Source of the DNA: Strix aluco
Lineage: Eukaryota > Chordata > Aves > Strigiformes > Strigidae
Direction: 5' to 3'
Length of the DNA stretch: 64,000 nucleotides
Assembly: GCF_031877795.1 (NCBI RefSeq)
Contig: NC_133935.1
Coordinates: 86,372,748 to 86,436,747 of the forward strand
The notes beneath the pieces are model-generated. The model was not told where the DNA came from and did no database searches. It saw only the letters and a program-made list of their open reading frames with translations. Each line of letters opens with the position of its first letter. Positions within the stretch are counted from its first letter, which is position 1. Shown one piece after another: positions 50,907-63,159 of this stretch. Both the position numbers and the translations under genes were made by a program.

Positions 50907-53078
50907 ACCAGCTTCGTTCTAAACCCCTAAAAGTGCCACGACGTCAGACTAAAAAGCTTCCATTTAAAGGAAAAAAAAAACCAACACACACAACAAGGCG
51001 AGACTTGATAGTGATTCATAATGACGCTGTTTTACAGGCTCCCTAATGGGTGCACTCTCCATTCAAGGAAAACACACGGTGCATTGAGTGAATGATTTTG
51101 CTAGACTCCGTGCCACAAAGGCAGCGCTCGGGTCGATAGGCAGTCCCAGAACGCACACTGCTTACCGTAACATTACCAGCAGCCGCACATTACCCGTTCT
51201 TGAGAGCTTGAAGTGGATTCACAACCATGTCTTGTTTTACTGGAGGCTATTTAATATTCTCTTGCTGTTGACACCCTGCCTCTCCCCCGCCTCCTCTCTT
51301 CCGCAGCTTTCCCCCAAACCTGCAAGAACAAATAACCCAGGCACACGTTTGCTGCGGCACTCCCTTGCTGCTCCTCCAAGACAGCAAATTGGGACTAAAG
51401 AACAGGAGCGGGGAGATTTCCTTCCTATTTGGTGCTAAAGAAAGAAGGATTTGCCTGCTAAGTCAGTGTGTTCCCATCTATCTGCTCCGGCCTCAGCTCA
51501 TATGTCCCACGCTCAGCATTTCCCCAGCACTTCACACTAGTCCTAATAACAGCAACAGGATCAGCTTCTAAGGTGTAAAACCACAAATAGGTGCGTGCTC
51601 TGTTCCTCTTGCCTCTTCTGCGCTCCTGAAGCTGTATTTGGATCCTGGTCACAGACTTCTCCCTGCAAAGCTAATTCTTTTCAGGCAAAAGTAGAGATTT
51701 TCATTTGTTCACCTGATTCCACAAGCAGGAACCTTAAGCAAAAACAAAGAGATCACGAGACTTCTCCCTACGTGTAAGTACTCGCTTGCTATCAGTCAGA
51801 CCTCACTCACCTCTGCAAATACCTCCTTTATAAAACATCAGGCTCTGCTATTTAAAGGCAGCTACAGTGAAATATAGATTTCTTGTTTGCTTGTTTTTAA
51901 GAAGAGTCAGATTAGAAGACATTTGAGCTGACTTTGACCTTTTCAAAACAGCCCAAGTGTTAATAATATTAAAACTGAGAGGGGAAAAAGATCCTCAGTA
52001 TCTGACACAAGAATCAGGGGAGAGATCCAGTAAATTCTCATGTGCAGTCTAGCTAAAATGGTTCTTGCCCATTAACGGGTCTTCAGCACCTCATCTCCTT
52101 GCCCCCACTATACCTCAGCCACAAAACCCTTTGTAGAACTAAACCCTTATACCACAATCAAATAAAGGTCTGAACAGCTTTGCAAGGAGATAACCTGGTT
52201 TAAGGAACAGGGGAATTTCTTGATATCAGGTTCTACGGAATAGTAAAGTGGACTCCAGCATTTGCCAAGTCCCTTCCAGCCCTCCTATTTCTATATAAGC
52301 AACAGATGAACATGAAGAACCTGCTTAGCTCGCAGTTTGCTTGGGAATTTGATGCGCTGCTTGCAGCTCCAACACCACCTCCCATGTGAGCACTTGCAGT
52401 TTGACCTGGGCAGTCAACCCCCACTTTGGGATAACAGGGACAGCTGCTCTGCCCCCGTCCACCCGTGGGACTTGCAAAGGAAGGAGGGATGGTTTTCCTG
52501 TGTAGGGTGGTCAGAAAATAACTGTGGCTTCCTATGACAGCTGAACAGAAAAAAACCTCACCTCCGGTTGCCGACTTGCACCCCAAGCTGGTAGAAATGT
52601 CTCCACTAGACCAGCAAGGCAGCCCATGGGTGAAGGGATGTCCAGCACCTAATACAAGGAGCGGTGGCACAACCCTCATCTCCCAAGAGCAGCAATGCCA
52701 TGGGGACACTTGGAAAGGCTTAGCCCAAAGGTGTCCCCAGCAGTCTTCACAGTGTGTAAAATCTTTGTAATAAATACCCCATCACTGCTGGGCTCTCTGC
52801 TGCTTAGGTCCTGCCATGACTATGGCACAAGCACTTTTGGATGTCATTGGAAGGTGGCTTAAAAGTTTTGGGGCACGAGACCTCTGACAAGCAGACCTTT
52901 ACAGGGTTATTTTTCCTCCAAATCATCCCAGTCTTAGCAGTCAGATGTTGCTTCTCATACAGGAGGGAGAAGAGTTAAGCCGGCGGGGGGGTTGCTGCAG
53001 CACTGCAATTCAAGGTGCTCCCTCCAGCACCATGGATGAGTGTTCTCTTCCCAGCAGTTACTGGCTTGAGAGAGAATC

Positions 53079-53126
53079 AAACTAATTACCTTAGTAATTA
53101 CCAAACTAATTACCTCTCTAATTACC
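53079..53126 (+). repeat. Four 12-base units carrying TAATTACC
   Basis: Units at 53079-53090, 53091-53102, 53103-53114 and 53115-53126 all end TAATTACC; units 1 and 3 are identical (aaactaattacc), while units 2 and 4 differ in their first four bases. TAATTA is the core bound by many antennapedia-type and paired-type homeodomains, so the array gives four sites at a spacing of 12 bases, slightly more than one helical turn. A regulatory role is inference; a simple minisatellite is the alternative. Confidence 0.85.
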
Positions 53127-53795
53127 GAGTGTCTTTGTTCACGTGGAGCTGACATTCTTGCAGAGGAGCCCTGGCTCAGTGCCCCATGCTCTCCGGGAAC
53201 CTGCCTGGCTCTTTTGCAATGACTTGAAGACTCAGGTTGTCTCCACACCACGGTCCTCCTCACACCATGTTCAGGATGTCCCCCTCTTCCTCAGGGAGGG
53301 GTAGATGCTGATCTAGTTCCTTGACTGGTGAACATAAGTTTATATTGCAGTGACCGTTTTGCTGCCAGGCAGACTATGGAAGGGCACAGTACCTTCGGTC
53401 TCGCTGGTGGGAATATCCTCAGGACAGTGCTGTGGGATCCCCACCACGCTGATGATCAAACTGGAGATGCAGTTGCCTCCAGGCCCTATTGATACTGCTT
53501 CCTCTGATGGGAACAGTAGCTGAGAGCAAACAGGAAGGTGACTTGAGATGACAGATGTTCCTCTCCGACACAGAGTTGAAAACAGCAGGGTGTTCACCCA
53601 GCAAAACCCAACGTGAACATCACTGTCAACATACCTCACCTCCCTTTCCATTTTCCAGACCTCTACTTGAATCTGGCCTTGGGCTCTCAAGAGCCAGGGT
53701 CTGGTAGTCACTCACTGCTCTCCTGCACTTCAATGTGACGGTGGGGTGCTCAGCCCCGAAAACAGCCCCTAGCTCTTCAGGGGAGAATCTCTGTT

Positions 53796-53970
53796 ACAGA
53801 ACCACAGAATGGTTTGGGTTGGAAGGGACCTTAAAGACCATCTAGTCCCAACCCCCCTGCCACGGGCAGGGACACCTTCCACTAGCCCAGGTTGCTCAAA
53901 GCCCCGTCCAACCTGGCCTTGAACCCTTCCAGGGAGGGGGCAGCCACAGCTTCTCTGGGCAACCTGTTGT
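53796..53970 (-). mobile_element. CR1 LINE fragment, 3' end
   Basis: Minus-oriented CR1 of about 175 bases: acagaaccacagaatggttt at the 3' tail, then gggttggaagggacctta, cccctgccacgggcagggac, and ending ttctctgggcaacctgttg. The text is close to family words, suggesting a comparatively little-diverged copy; this is a visual impression, not a measured divergence. Confidence 0.9.
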
Positions 53971-56900
53971 TAAAGCATGAACACAAATGGTTTCCATTAA
54001 TGCTGATCATGACCCACAGAGGGTTTTGCATGAAGAGATGTTAGAGCCTGAACACAGAAAGGACTCTCATGGAAGCCCACCTTGAACATGCCCTCTATTG
54101 CTCTCTCCTGCCAGTCTCATCTCTTGTGTCTTCAACCAACATCTGAAACACAGTGTCAGCTCAACACAAGCCTTTGCAAATTATGAACTGACCAGCTCAC
54201 AAAATTCACTTCTGCAGCCGTTTGCCTGCAAGCGAGAAGACACCCAAATCTAAATCCTTATCTGATTTTAAGTGGCAACACCCACCTCCTGATCAAATAA
54301 GATTTCCTATGGACCTGCAATGTGCTATCAACTGGCGTGGGACAAACACAGATGATTTCTGGGTCTTGCAGGTGCGATGTGGCACACCGGGCAAATGACT
54401 TGGCACCCCTCCACTTTCTCTGTCCCTGATGGCTGGGAAGCAAGGCTGCCTCGCTCTGTCCCAGCGGTATCTACTGCGATGAACGGCGTGTTTTGGTTGG
54501 GGATCTCCAGGTGCTCAGAGAGTAAAAAGATACATATATAGAAAACACTAGAAATAATCAGTTTGCCTTGCCCAAACCTGATCAGTGTTCACAGCTGAGG
54601 GGAAGACCTTGCAATAGTTTGCAGAGAAGACTATTGTCTAGAATTTGTTATTTTGGAAAGGAAAACGAGAAAAAAATGGAAAGGCTCCCCCTCCTATCGC
54701 TTCTTCAGCTTCAGATATGACACGTAACTCCGTCAGACGGAGTCCACCTGAAACTCCATTCCCCTCTTTGGATTCTCTCAAAAAAGAGCACAAGATCTAA
54801 AAGAGAACAAAGCAGCAGTCATCTGAGCTGTAAAATATATCCCAACCCATAGCCATCTCTGTATTAAAGCTAATTCCCAGTATCTGCTTAAAACTGTAAT
54901 GCAGGGATACCCTAACAGGCGAAAAAACAGGTGAAAAAACCCAGCTCTGCAAGGTTATGTGATCTGTCTCAGACACACACGACTCCTGAGGAAGTCTAGT
55001 ATTTGAAAGAGTCTAACACTGCTAAATTACATGAGAGTAAGATAGCAGTGATTATTTTGACACCATTGAAAGACTTGTGATTTGTTCCACAGCCACTGAG
55101 CAAAGAACAATGAGAAGCTTTGATTTAGCTGTTACAATACTGCTTTTCCATTTAAAACCCTAGGTAAAATTGCCCTTTGGTTACAGCTGATCAGAGCTTG
55201 TGAATGACCAACAAGAACATCTGAAATGATTCTCTACCATGGGCAGACAGTGTCATGCCTTCATCTATCATCCCTAGAGAATATCACCCCTATCATCCCT
55301 TCTGAGATCAGGATCCATGAAGCTGAGTTCAAATTCTCAGTTTGGCAGTGAGTAATCTTAGAGAGATCTGGTTCTTGTCGAGGAGGAGGGAGACCTCCCC
55401 ACAGGTCTTCCATTCTGAAAAGAGAAAAATGGGAAACTTCAAAGATTTTCAGTCTTGAAATGTAGCTACAAGGTATGTCTTAGCTGGAAGAACGTTGCCC
55501 AGAACAGACTAGACCCAGCATTTTTTCTCCTTCCCCCCGGTACTGTAAGCAGTAAGCTGCAGACACACACTCCTCTTGCTCATGCTTCTTCAGATCCTAT
55601 GAACCTTGCTTTTTTAATTATGTTTTAAAAAAATATTAGTCCGGTTTCAAAACAAAAGATGGCAAATCTCTCTATCTTAGGCAGACTTACTGCTTCCTTG
55701 AGCAGAAATGTCCAACATCACCTCTCGACTCTGTTTTCAAAAGAACAGTGTCCTGCTTGGCATCCACACCGGTGAGTGGGGAGGAGGAAGCCGAAGACTG
55801 AGGAAAGGACCAGGATGCAGGCAACGCAGGAGGAGGGGTGGCAAAGGCAGAAGAGGAGGCAAACTGAAGCTCACTCCAGAAACATGCAGAACTGCTGCCC
55901 TACTTTAAAGGGAAAAGTTATCCACAACGTGTTATAGTCTACACCGTTTGCCACAATCAGCATCCCCTAAGCTCAAGCAACACATGCTAGAGATGCCACT
56001 ACTTACGATACAGAAGATGTTTAAAGAACACAACATCTCAAATGAAGCCTGAAACACAGTTGGAACAAAGCAAGCAAGACTGACTTCCACTGCTCAAGGC
56101 TGTCAGGATGGGAAACCAATAAACATTTGGCAATAACAGAGACCTTCCTTCCCGACACAGCTCTTCTGATTTTACAGAATCATCTGGCCTTAAAAACGTC
56201 TGCTTTTCCTCTATGCTGCATTTTACTGCCAATTCTAAGTCTGGCAAGGATGGATCTGCCAACTTCTTGGCTCTCTGTTACAAAAGAGAACATTATAAAG
56301 GAGAATTTGTGAGTTAGCTGATTTGTAAACACTACAGCAAGTCACCATGTAAACATGTCGCTTATGTCCCTATTATTTCTCTCAAGCAGTTTACCTGGCA
56401 CCTGACACAGAACTCCAGGATCTTCCTCTCCTACTGATACTGCAGTTGCTTCACATGTAAAAAAGCCCAGCTTCTTTGTGTAGCATTAAAAAAAAAGTCC
56501 TTAATTAAACAGTACTCACAAAGCATCTTGATAATTAGAATAGGAGAGTCACTGGCAATATTTTGAATATAAATGAGACCTGCAGGTGTACTCACAGTTG
56601 TACAGTAGGATGCAGTTCAAACGCAGCCAATTAGAGCAACACAACAGGTAAATAAATAGCAGAAGGCTCTAGAGACACTGCTCCGTTGACACTGTTACTA
56701 TTACTATTGGGTAAAAAATCTTCCCTAAGATTGCTTGGTAAGATGAATGCCGCAGCCGTTATCGGAACAAAAACAATTAAATGAAACCGGGTACTTGCAT
56801 AAAGATGGTTTGCAGTTTTGGGCACTGTATGCCCTTTCATTCACAAGTACTTTCCAAGAAAGGAAACTCTGGTGGTGCATGAATCACAGCACACTACCAC

Positions 56901-57089
56901 GTGGGATCTTTTTAGGTTGCTGTGATGGAAAACAGTTATATGTAAGTACCGTTCCTGAAACCAAGGTTGGTTATGCATAAAAGTCTATGCTTTAAAGCTT
57001 CAGCAATAACATCTGCTGGAAAAACATGATTGACGCAGCAGAGGGAACACCATCCGCCTCTGAGAAGAGGAAAGAGAGACAGACTGAAA
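53971..57089. other. Intergenic DNA downstream of the minus-strand gene
   Basis: Repeat-poor unique DNA between a CR1 copy and the inferred poly(A) site. A candidate plus-strand exon at 55706-55771 is reported as a finding. Nothing else is recognised. Confidence 0.55.
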
Positions 57090-57635
57090 CATCAATCTTG
57101 TGCATAAAATATATTTATTGTTGGTACAGAGCGAGGCATATTCGTCAGTACTTGATAGGAGTGAGGAGCATAACAGAATCGTTTCACGTAAATAAAGGCC
57201 GTGTTACATCTTAAGTGTTGGATCATTAACATCATTCCAGCAGAAGGCCTGGAGAGAGACTTCATTAAGTTACATAATTTGTGAAATAAGTTAAAGCACA
57301 ATTTACGTCATTATACATTGTAAGGAAAACTTTAATACGAGCAGCGAATACAGGCTGTACAGCGAGGAGCAGCAGCTGACCTGCTCACAAAGCACCGCCA
57401 CGTCCCGGCACACCAGGTGTTACATACCCGTGCCTTTGACAGCGAGAAGTTTTTGAGGAGATTCTACAATGAAATAGCAGCATTTGAAGGATATTTCCCC
57501 TTTCTAAGGTCAGTGAAAGGTTCTTTTCTTTTCCTTCCTTCAATCACCAATAAGTGGATTTTACTAAGACCGAGCAGTATCTTCGGATGTACGATTTCTG
57601 ATGTAATAAGATACAGGTCTTGGCTTTTCAAATGG
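57090..57635 (-). other. 3' UTR of the unidentified minus-strand gene
   Basis: Non-coding sequence follows the TGA at 57636-57638 on the minus strand. It is moderately AT-rich, with no repeat recognised. A variant poly(A) hexamer ATTAAA lies at 57331-57336 and a canonical AATAAA at 57114-57119, so two cleavage positions are possible, giving 3' UTRs of roughly 320 or 545 bases. The left end near 57090 is estimated from the usual 10-30 bases between hexamer and cleavage site, not seen directly. Confidence 0.5.
57114..57119 (-). terminator. Poly(A) signal AATAAA
   Basis: Canonical AATAAA on the minus strand, about 517 bases past the stop codon, in an AT-rich setting. Cleavage would be expected around 57085-57104. 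A weaker upstream candidate, ATTAAA, is at 57331-57336. Confidence 0.5.
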
Positions 57636-57825
57636 TCACACTGATTGAGCCGTGATGGCTGCTGCTCTTGAAATGGCTCTTCCAGTTCTTCTTTTTATTG
57701 GTCTGCCCTGTAAATGGGCTGTCATATCATTCTTGGGAAAAAATGCTCTTCTGCTGAAATTAGAGTTGATGGTCTTGTGCTTGATTTGGACAATGCCTTT
57801 ATCCTCCTCTCCCAAGCATGCTCTG
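57636..57825 (-). CDS. Terminal coding exon, basic C-terminus of the unidentified gene
   Basis: On the minus strand the acceptor is gactgttttcttag just before 57825. The first base completes a serine codon begun in the previous exon; 62 further codons follow, beginning RACLGEEDKG and ending ITAQSV, then TGA at 57636-57638. The segment is rich in Lys and Arg, with a notable basic cluster (RPIKRRTGR) near the end and no membrane span, so a soluble and possibly nuclear protein fits; that is inference. The open frame happens to continue upstream through the acceptor to a Met near 57869, but the splice site, the phase match with the exon at 59295-59413 and the change in composition place the exon edge at 57825. 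I do not recognise the protein, and the last residues match no targeting motif I know. Confidence 0.74.
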
Positions 57826-59294
57826 CTAAGAAAACAGTCGGGGCGGGGGGAAGAGAGAGGGAGAAACACATATTTGAGTAAGTCAAAGTTATTCCAGAGA
57901 CCCCCTGAAGTTTGGCTACAATTTCTTCATAGAATTTGCAATTTTAAAAATAAAAACATAGAAAAAGAAACGTTGTCAACATACACATTACCACAGAGAC
58001 AAGTCACAGAAGCAGAATGGAGCTATTTAAGGACTCAACAAGCCAGCCGTTTGGAGGCCTGAAGAGTTGCAGTAATGATTCCTTTTCATCCATCCTAATG
58101 CTATCACGGCTCTAGTGCTACAGCTATTAAGGAAATTAAAAAGTCTGACCTTACAATAAGATAAATCCCACTCCTAGCAATTACATACTCAAGGAAATAG
58201 ATCCTGAAGTCATACAACACTAAGTACCTCCCCTACCTACCTCCTTCCTGAGTTCTGAGTCATAACCAAAATCTCGATAGACTGAACATGTTGCACTGCC
58301 CGTGTGCTTCATTAATCATCTCCTGTGCTCAGTCAGGCCACCAAGAGCTAAAAGTATAGATATGTGAAGCAGTCCAAGAGTTATTTCTTCTGCCACTCCA
58401 GAGAGCCCTGCATCAAGGTCTTGACTCTTCAGAGAGGCCCTGGCTTCTACCATGAAAATGCAGACTTGCAAGGACAGTATATAGGGCTCTACTAAGAACT
58501 TCCTACTGCCATGATCTAGAAATAAGGGCTCTGCAGAAACGAGCACACCTATGGATACTACTTGTCTAGTCAGTACAGAGAACAGAAAGTGGGATCCAAC
58601 AGGACACTAACAGGCAGCAGAAGCATGCTGGAGGCCATCTATGTTCACGGGAGGACTATAACATTGACCAAGGCCTACAAAATCCATGAAATGGGGAAGA
58701 CAGTAATTATAAGTCTCCTTGTAAGAAATGGCAGCAAGGGATTTGATAATTTTTTAGGGCCTATGTCAGGAGCAAGCCCAAGTGTAAACCCTGAAATCTT
58801 CCAGGAGACCTACAAACAGCTGATTCAAGTATCTGAACAGCAGTATCTGGCCAGACAGGGCACATTGTCTTGAGAGAGTTTGGACTGCATCGTCAGAGTC
58901 ACAGAAGCTAGGGTTTGGGAAAATTAAAAATAAAGGGAATGAAAAACCTGTTGTCACATATGTCTTCAACCCAATTCTCACAATATTTCTAAAGATAACC
59001 TGGTGAACCATTCAACTCGGCCGAGCAGTGTTTCTGCAAGGATTAAGGGGTGTAACCAAGGAGCAGGAGAGTGTGCACATGACAAGATGGTAAAAGTCCT
59101 CGGGATCGCAAATATTCTCCAGAATCCGTGGTAGAGAAGTACACGCTGACAAAATAAAAGGAGTTGGTTTTATGCTCCCTAGGTGCTACTACAAACAAAA
59201 ATAAGGGAAACTTTTATTAGTTAACAAAATCTCCAATCTCAGTTTGACAGCATCCCCATGGAGATTTCTGTAAAACTGATGAAGGCTGCTTTAC

Positions 59295-59413
59295 CTGGAA
59301 GACTTTTTTTGCAGTGGTATTACAGAAACTTGCTCGAAGCCATCACTGGGCTGAATATTAACTTTACATAAATTTAACACTGCATAAGTTAACGCAGGAA
59401 AATCCCAAAAGAT
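59295..59413 (-). CDS. Internal coding exon (119 bases) of the unidentified gene
   Basis: On the minus strand a good pyrimidine tract (cagtttttctcag) ends in AG directly before 59413, and the exon closes with CAG before GTAAAG, the donor dinucleotide being 59293-59294. Entered at phase 0 the exon is open throughout: 39 complete codons, starting IFWDFPALTYAVLNLCKVN and ending SVIPLQKKSS, with two bases left over. The other two frames hit stops within the exon, which is strong evidence for coding use of this frame. The first half is hydrophobic and helix-like without being an obvious membrane span; the second half is polar. The leftover AG joins the first base of the next exon to make a serine codon. 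The family is not recognised; the helical character would suit part of a helical-repeat protein, but that is only inference. Confidence 0.74.
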
Positions 59414-62400
59414 CTGAGAAAAACTGTGTTACTTAATTTATTTAGTATCCTAAGGAAAGAAATCACAGGTATTTGTTCATCACATGCATATTTCTGCCCA
59501 CAAAATTTCATCTTCAGACAATTGAGAGTGTCCCAGGGCTTGCTTGGTTTTTGTCTACATTTTGGGTCTTTTTTAATGTTCTTTACTGACCCTTGCCATT
59601 TAACATCACCTACAAATTTACTTCATGTATTTAATTTTTTTTTTCTTGTGTTTTTTTCATTACACCAATGTAGGTGTGAAGGAAACCTGGTCCGACTCTT
59701 CCATAATAAACTTCCTTCAGTCGAGGTAGCGTTAAATGGTGGCCATAAAAGACAATGCCTCTTTATTGTGTTGTAGTTCAGCATTTCCAGCTACACTATT
59801 TTTACATATTTTTTTACTAGATTGTAAGATAGCATCTAGGAAAAATAATGGAGGATGAGGCTAAAATAATGGTTCTATTCTGACAAGGATGCACGATTAG
59901 GGACCCCTCTATCCTAAAAATTCAAATAATAGTTACAACAAGACTGAAGAGGCTCAAGGATAACATTTTGTAGGCAGGCTGTCAGGCACCAGCAGCTGTT
60001 GGTATCATGCCCTAAAGTATTTTCAAATCTCACCTGCCTGCAGGGACTTGCATCCCTCTGAAATTCAGTGGTCTAATAGGTAACTATTGCACAGACTTCA
60101 TTAAATGGTAGACTAGTTGTGTTTCCATATAAGAATTAGGACTCACTGTAGCCCAGGGGAAAGAAAAAAAGAAAAAAAAAGAGAAATTAAAAAGGGTATT
60201 TTAACAGTCACCTTGTTCATATCAGTGGACAGCAGACTAGGGTAAGTGATTAAAATGCCACTGGATGGTCCATATTCGTGCAGTGACTGGTCTGGCTGGA
60301 GGTACTTCATCAGTGGGAGCACAAATACACACCAAAGACAATCCTAATATCTTCCCCTTAATGGCTCCATTAAGTAAGTTTTTCTCTCTGTTACTATTAT
60401 AATAAAACACAAACATTAATAATAGAGTTTAATTTATCTCACTAGCTTCTCATGACTTTGGGAAAAGATTTAAAGTGAAGATACAACAATGTGTCAAACT
60501 CCTCTGAATTAACAACTCTCTGGGCTTTTCTAACAAGGGGAGAAAAGGACAGATAGAGACATGAGATTACAGACAGGATGAGAAATAAGGAGCATACAGA
60601 AGAGAGGGTGAGATAATTATAAGCAAGATAGGAAAGAAAGAGGAGTCAATAAATTCAATTTATGAAAAGCACAGAGTGTGCTCAGCCTGAGCACAAGTGC
60701 CCAGACTCACTGCCAGGAAATCGGATTAGTTAACTTATTTGGTTTTCAATATCTTGGTCTATTCCCTCTAGCAAATTTTCTTCTTTGTTTGTTTCTTGTA
60801 GCCAGTGTCAGTTAACTTTTTCATTTCTGAATCTGCTATTTATCCCACTTCTCTGTCTTCCAACCAAGCACATATAGTAGGTAATTTTGAAATATTTTGT
60901 AACAGCGTTTAGCAATTATTTCGAAGTCACTGTTTGTCTGGACTTCTGGGCAATCAGCAAATAAAATAATTACCATTACAGCTGCAACACATGGAGGATG
61001 AGCTATAGAGGACTGATGTTCATTACGAAAAACAATTGTTCCTGCTTGCAAATATTTCCATCATAAAAGGCTTCTCTTTCTCTGTTATTGTAAGAGAGAA
61101 ACCTCTCTGAATTCTCATCTTGAAGCATGTGTGAAAGAGAGTAAGAAACATTTAGGAAACACTTTTAACTACTTGACAGGCTTGGCTGAAGATCTTCAAC
61201 AAAGAAGGTATTTAAAAGGGTGTTTAAACCTAATGCTCATATTTATGCAATTTCCTTTTCCTGCACCTTCTGAACATGAATTAATTCATCTTCATCACAG
61301 TCTTCTGAAGAAATTCCTATCAGATACAAACTTTACTTATAGCTTAAACATGTATAAGTAATTAATCTAAATTTTTTAGTTACTTTAAAAAATAATACAA
61401 AATTACAAATACAGTAGATTAGTGTTCCAAGTGATGCAAGCCATGGTTAAAATCTAGCCCACTAATATTATTCACTGGCCTTTTTTTCTAAAATGTCTCA
61501 AACCCACCCATGGTCCAGTAACTTCAGACTGGATTCTGGCATACAGAAATCACACTAAAGGAAAACTTAGAAAAAATAAAGATAGATACCAATAATTGTT
61601 TGTCATAGTAGGAATTAATGAAAAAAATTGCAGTTCAATTCAAAGAAAAAAAAAATCCAGTTCAAAAGGTCATGGGGAAGCGTACAGCTTAGGGAAGAAG
61701 GAGATGAGCAAAATTTTCTAGCTGGAGCCACAGCAGCTTCTGTGCCCAAAGGCGGCACCTGGACAAAGCTGGTTGCCCTTCTCATGCTTGGGTGTCTGAG
61801 CACGGCTCAACCATCTTTATAAAATTAATAAAGTGTCAGTAGCTTTAGGAAAGAAAGCCTCAGGCTAGGACATCAGGGAACATTTTCATGAGCAGGGAGA
61901 TCTGGTAGACTGTAGAGTTTTTAAGGAAATGAAGGAGCTTAGGAGCTTGGTGCATTAACAAGTGGGCAAGAAGACACATCAGCAAAGATATATCAAAGGA
62001 GATGATTTTGAAAGGGACAGGGTGATCTCACTGGCTTTTATTTTTCATCACATGAATCCTCTTTAAAGTTTCCACTGCTAATAACAATTTTTAATATCAT
62101 AAAGTGATTTTAGAGCTGCCCGGACTGCCAGATAAATTGTCCTTGTCCTGCAGTGTTCAGAGAACGACCACGCTACAACTGTTACCTGAACTGTCTTCCA
62201 GCATGGCCAATCCTGTGCAAAAAGGAGCGTACTAGCTATAGCAACAAAGAATTATCAGTATTAGCACTGCACAAACGTATTAAGCACTGCAGACTGAGGA
62301 AATGCTTTGGCACTGCCACGCAACCGTTGCCTCCTACCATGTCCTACAGAGCATTAGACCAGGAGCAGTGTTAAGGCCAGCAAGATCTTCAGTAATACCA

Positions 62401-63159
62401 GAGCAAGGCTGCACTGGGGTGGCAGCAAAAAGGTCACCAAGAACGATTATAGTCAAAGTCTTACTACTTGTCTGTACAGGCAGAATTAACTTGAGTGAAA
62501 ATGATTATCATCATCAAATACTAGACGTGCTTGCTGGGTCTCTGTTAACACTTTAGAGCACACGTTTTCACATGTTCAAATATTAACTGATAGATTTTAG
62601 CAGAAATAAAGATCATCAGACTTATTTAGGCACTTTTTATATACACCACGTACATGGTCTATAAGCACATTTCCAACTGGCTTTTTTAAGAACACAACTG
62701 AGGTCAACATATGCATCTCTATATTTGGAAGATGAATAATATTTAGAAATTTCAGCTTCTTTTAACTGAAAGATGTACGTATTACTATCATTCTCCCTTA
62801 TGCTGCACTAATAAAACATAAAGGTTTTAACCTACAGTAACAACCCATACCCTAGAAAACTGGATGAGAGCAGGGCAAGACCAGGTAAAGGGCAGTATTA
62901 GACTCTCAGAGTACATAAAAGAAATCAAGACTTCCAAGTGGTGAGCAATCTAGTTTGAGACATCCATTCATTTGTCATATTTATGACAAATAGCACCATA
63001 TAGTTTAATGCCCTTGTTTTACTGCTAAAACTGCAGATACCAGGAAACATCTGCCAACAGCGACAACTACTACACTAAACAATAGCTTCCCAAGGGCAGA
63101 GATGGAAACCCTAACATTTAAATAAATTGAAAGTGGACTCCACAGACCTTGTCAGAACA
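59414..63159. other. Intron sequence of the minus-strand gene
   Basis: AT-rich intron DNA with A-rich runs near 60164-60190 and 61645. It holds the candidate microexon at 62186-62212 and a second acceptor-like site at 60946 that I rejected. No other feature is supported. Confidence 0.6.
62186..62212 (-). other. Candidate 27-base in-frame microexon
   Basis: Inside the larger intron, on the minus strand, a pyrimidine tract (gctcctttttgcacag) precedes 27 bases that end in TTCAG before GTAACA. Both splice sites are near consensus. Entered at phase 0, as the flanking exons require, it adds nine residues (DWPCWKTVQ) without a stop or a frame change. A TGC lies between the pyrimidine tract and the AG, an arrangement known from SRRM4-dependent neural microexons. 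It is too short for coding statistics, and such motif pairs also arise by chance, so it stays a candidate. Confidence 0.25.

Larger units (their letters stand above)
42121..53078. other. Gene-free stretch, GC-richer at its left
   Basis: No supported gene. 42200-43500 is GC-rich and carries a 437-codon frame discussed under findings. Short repeats lie at 48477-48543 and 50887-50906, with a possible old repeat at 47570-47640. A candidate plus-strand exon at 51685-51773 is reported only as a finding. Confidence 0.55.

Noticed and set aside
52233..52709. 158-codon minus-strand frame
   Set aside because: Ser/Gly/Pro/Cys-rich translation with no domain; it looks like a chance frame in GC-rich DNA.
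58562..58873. 103-codon plus-strand frame in the gene's downstream intron
   Set aside because: No domain or splice context, and it lies antisense within an intron whose flanking exons already join in phase.
59295..59350. Shorter version of the middle exon starting after attcag at 59351
   Set aside because: It also keeps phase 0, but the pyrimidine tract is poor; the upstream acceptor at 59414 is far stronger and the extra 63 bases are open in frame.
60836..60945. Acceptor-like site at 60946 followed by an open minus-strand frame (EVQTNSDFEIIAKRC)
   Set aside because: The acceptor is good, but that frame needs phase 1 while the flanking exons require phase 0. At phase 0 it stops after nine codons, and no consensus donor follows.
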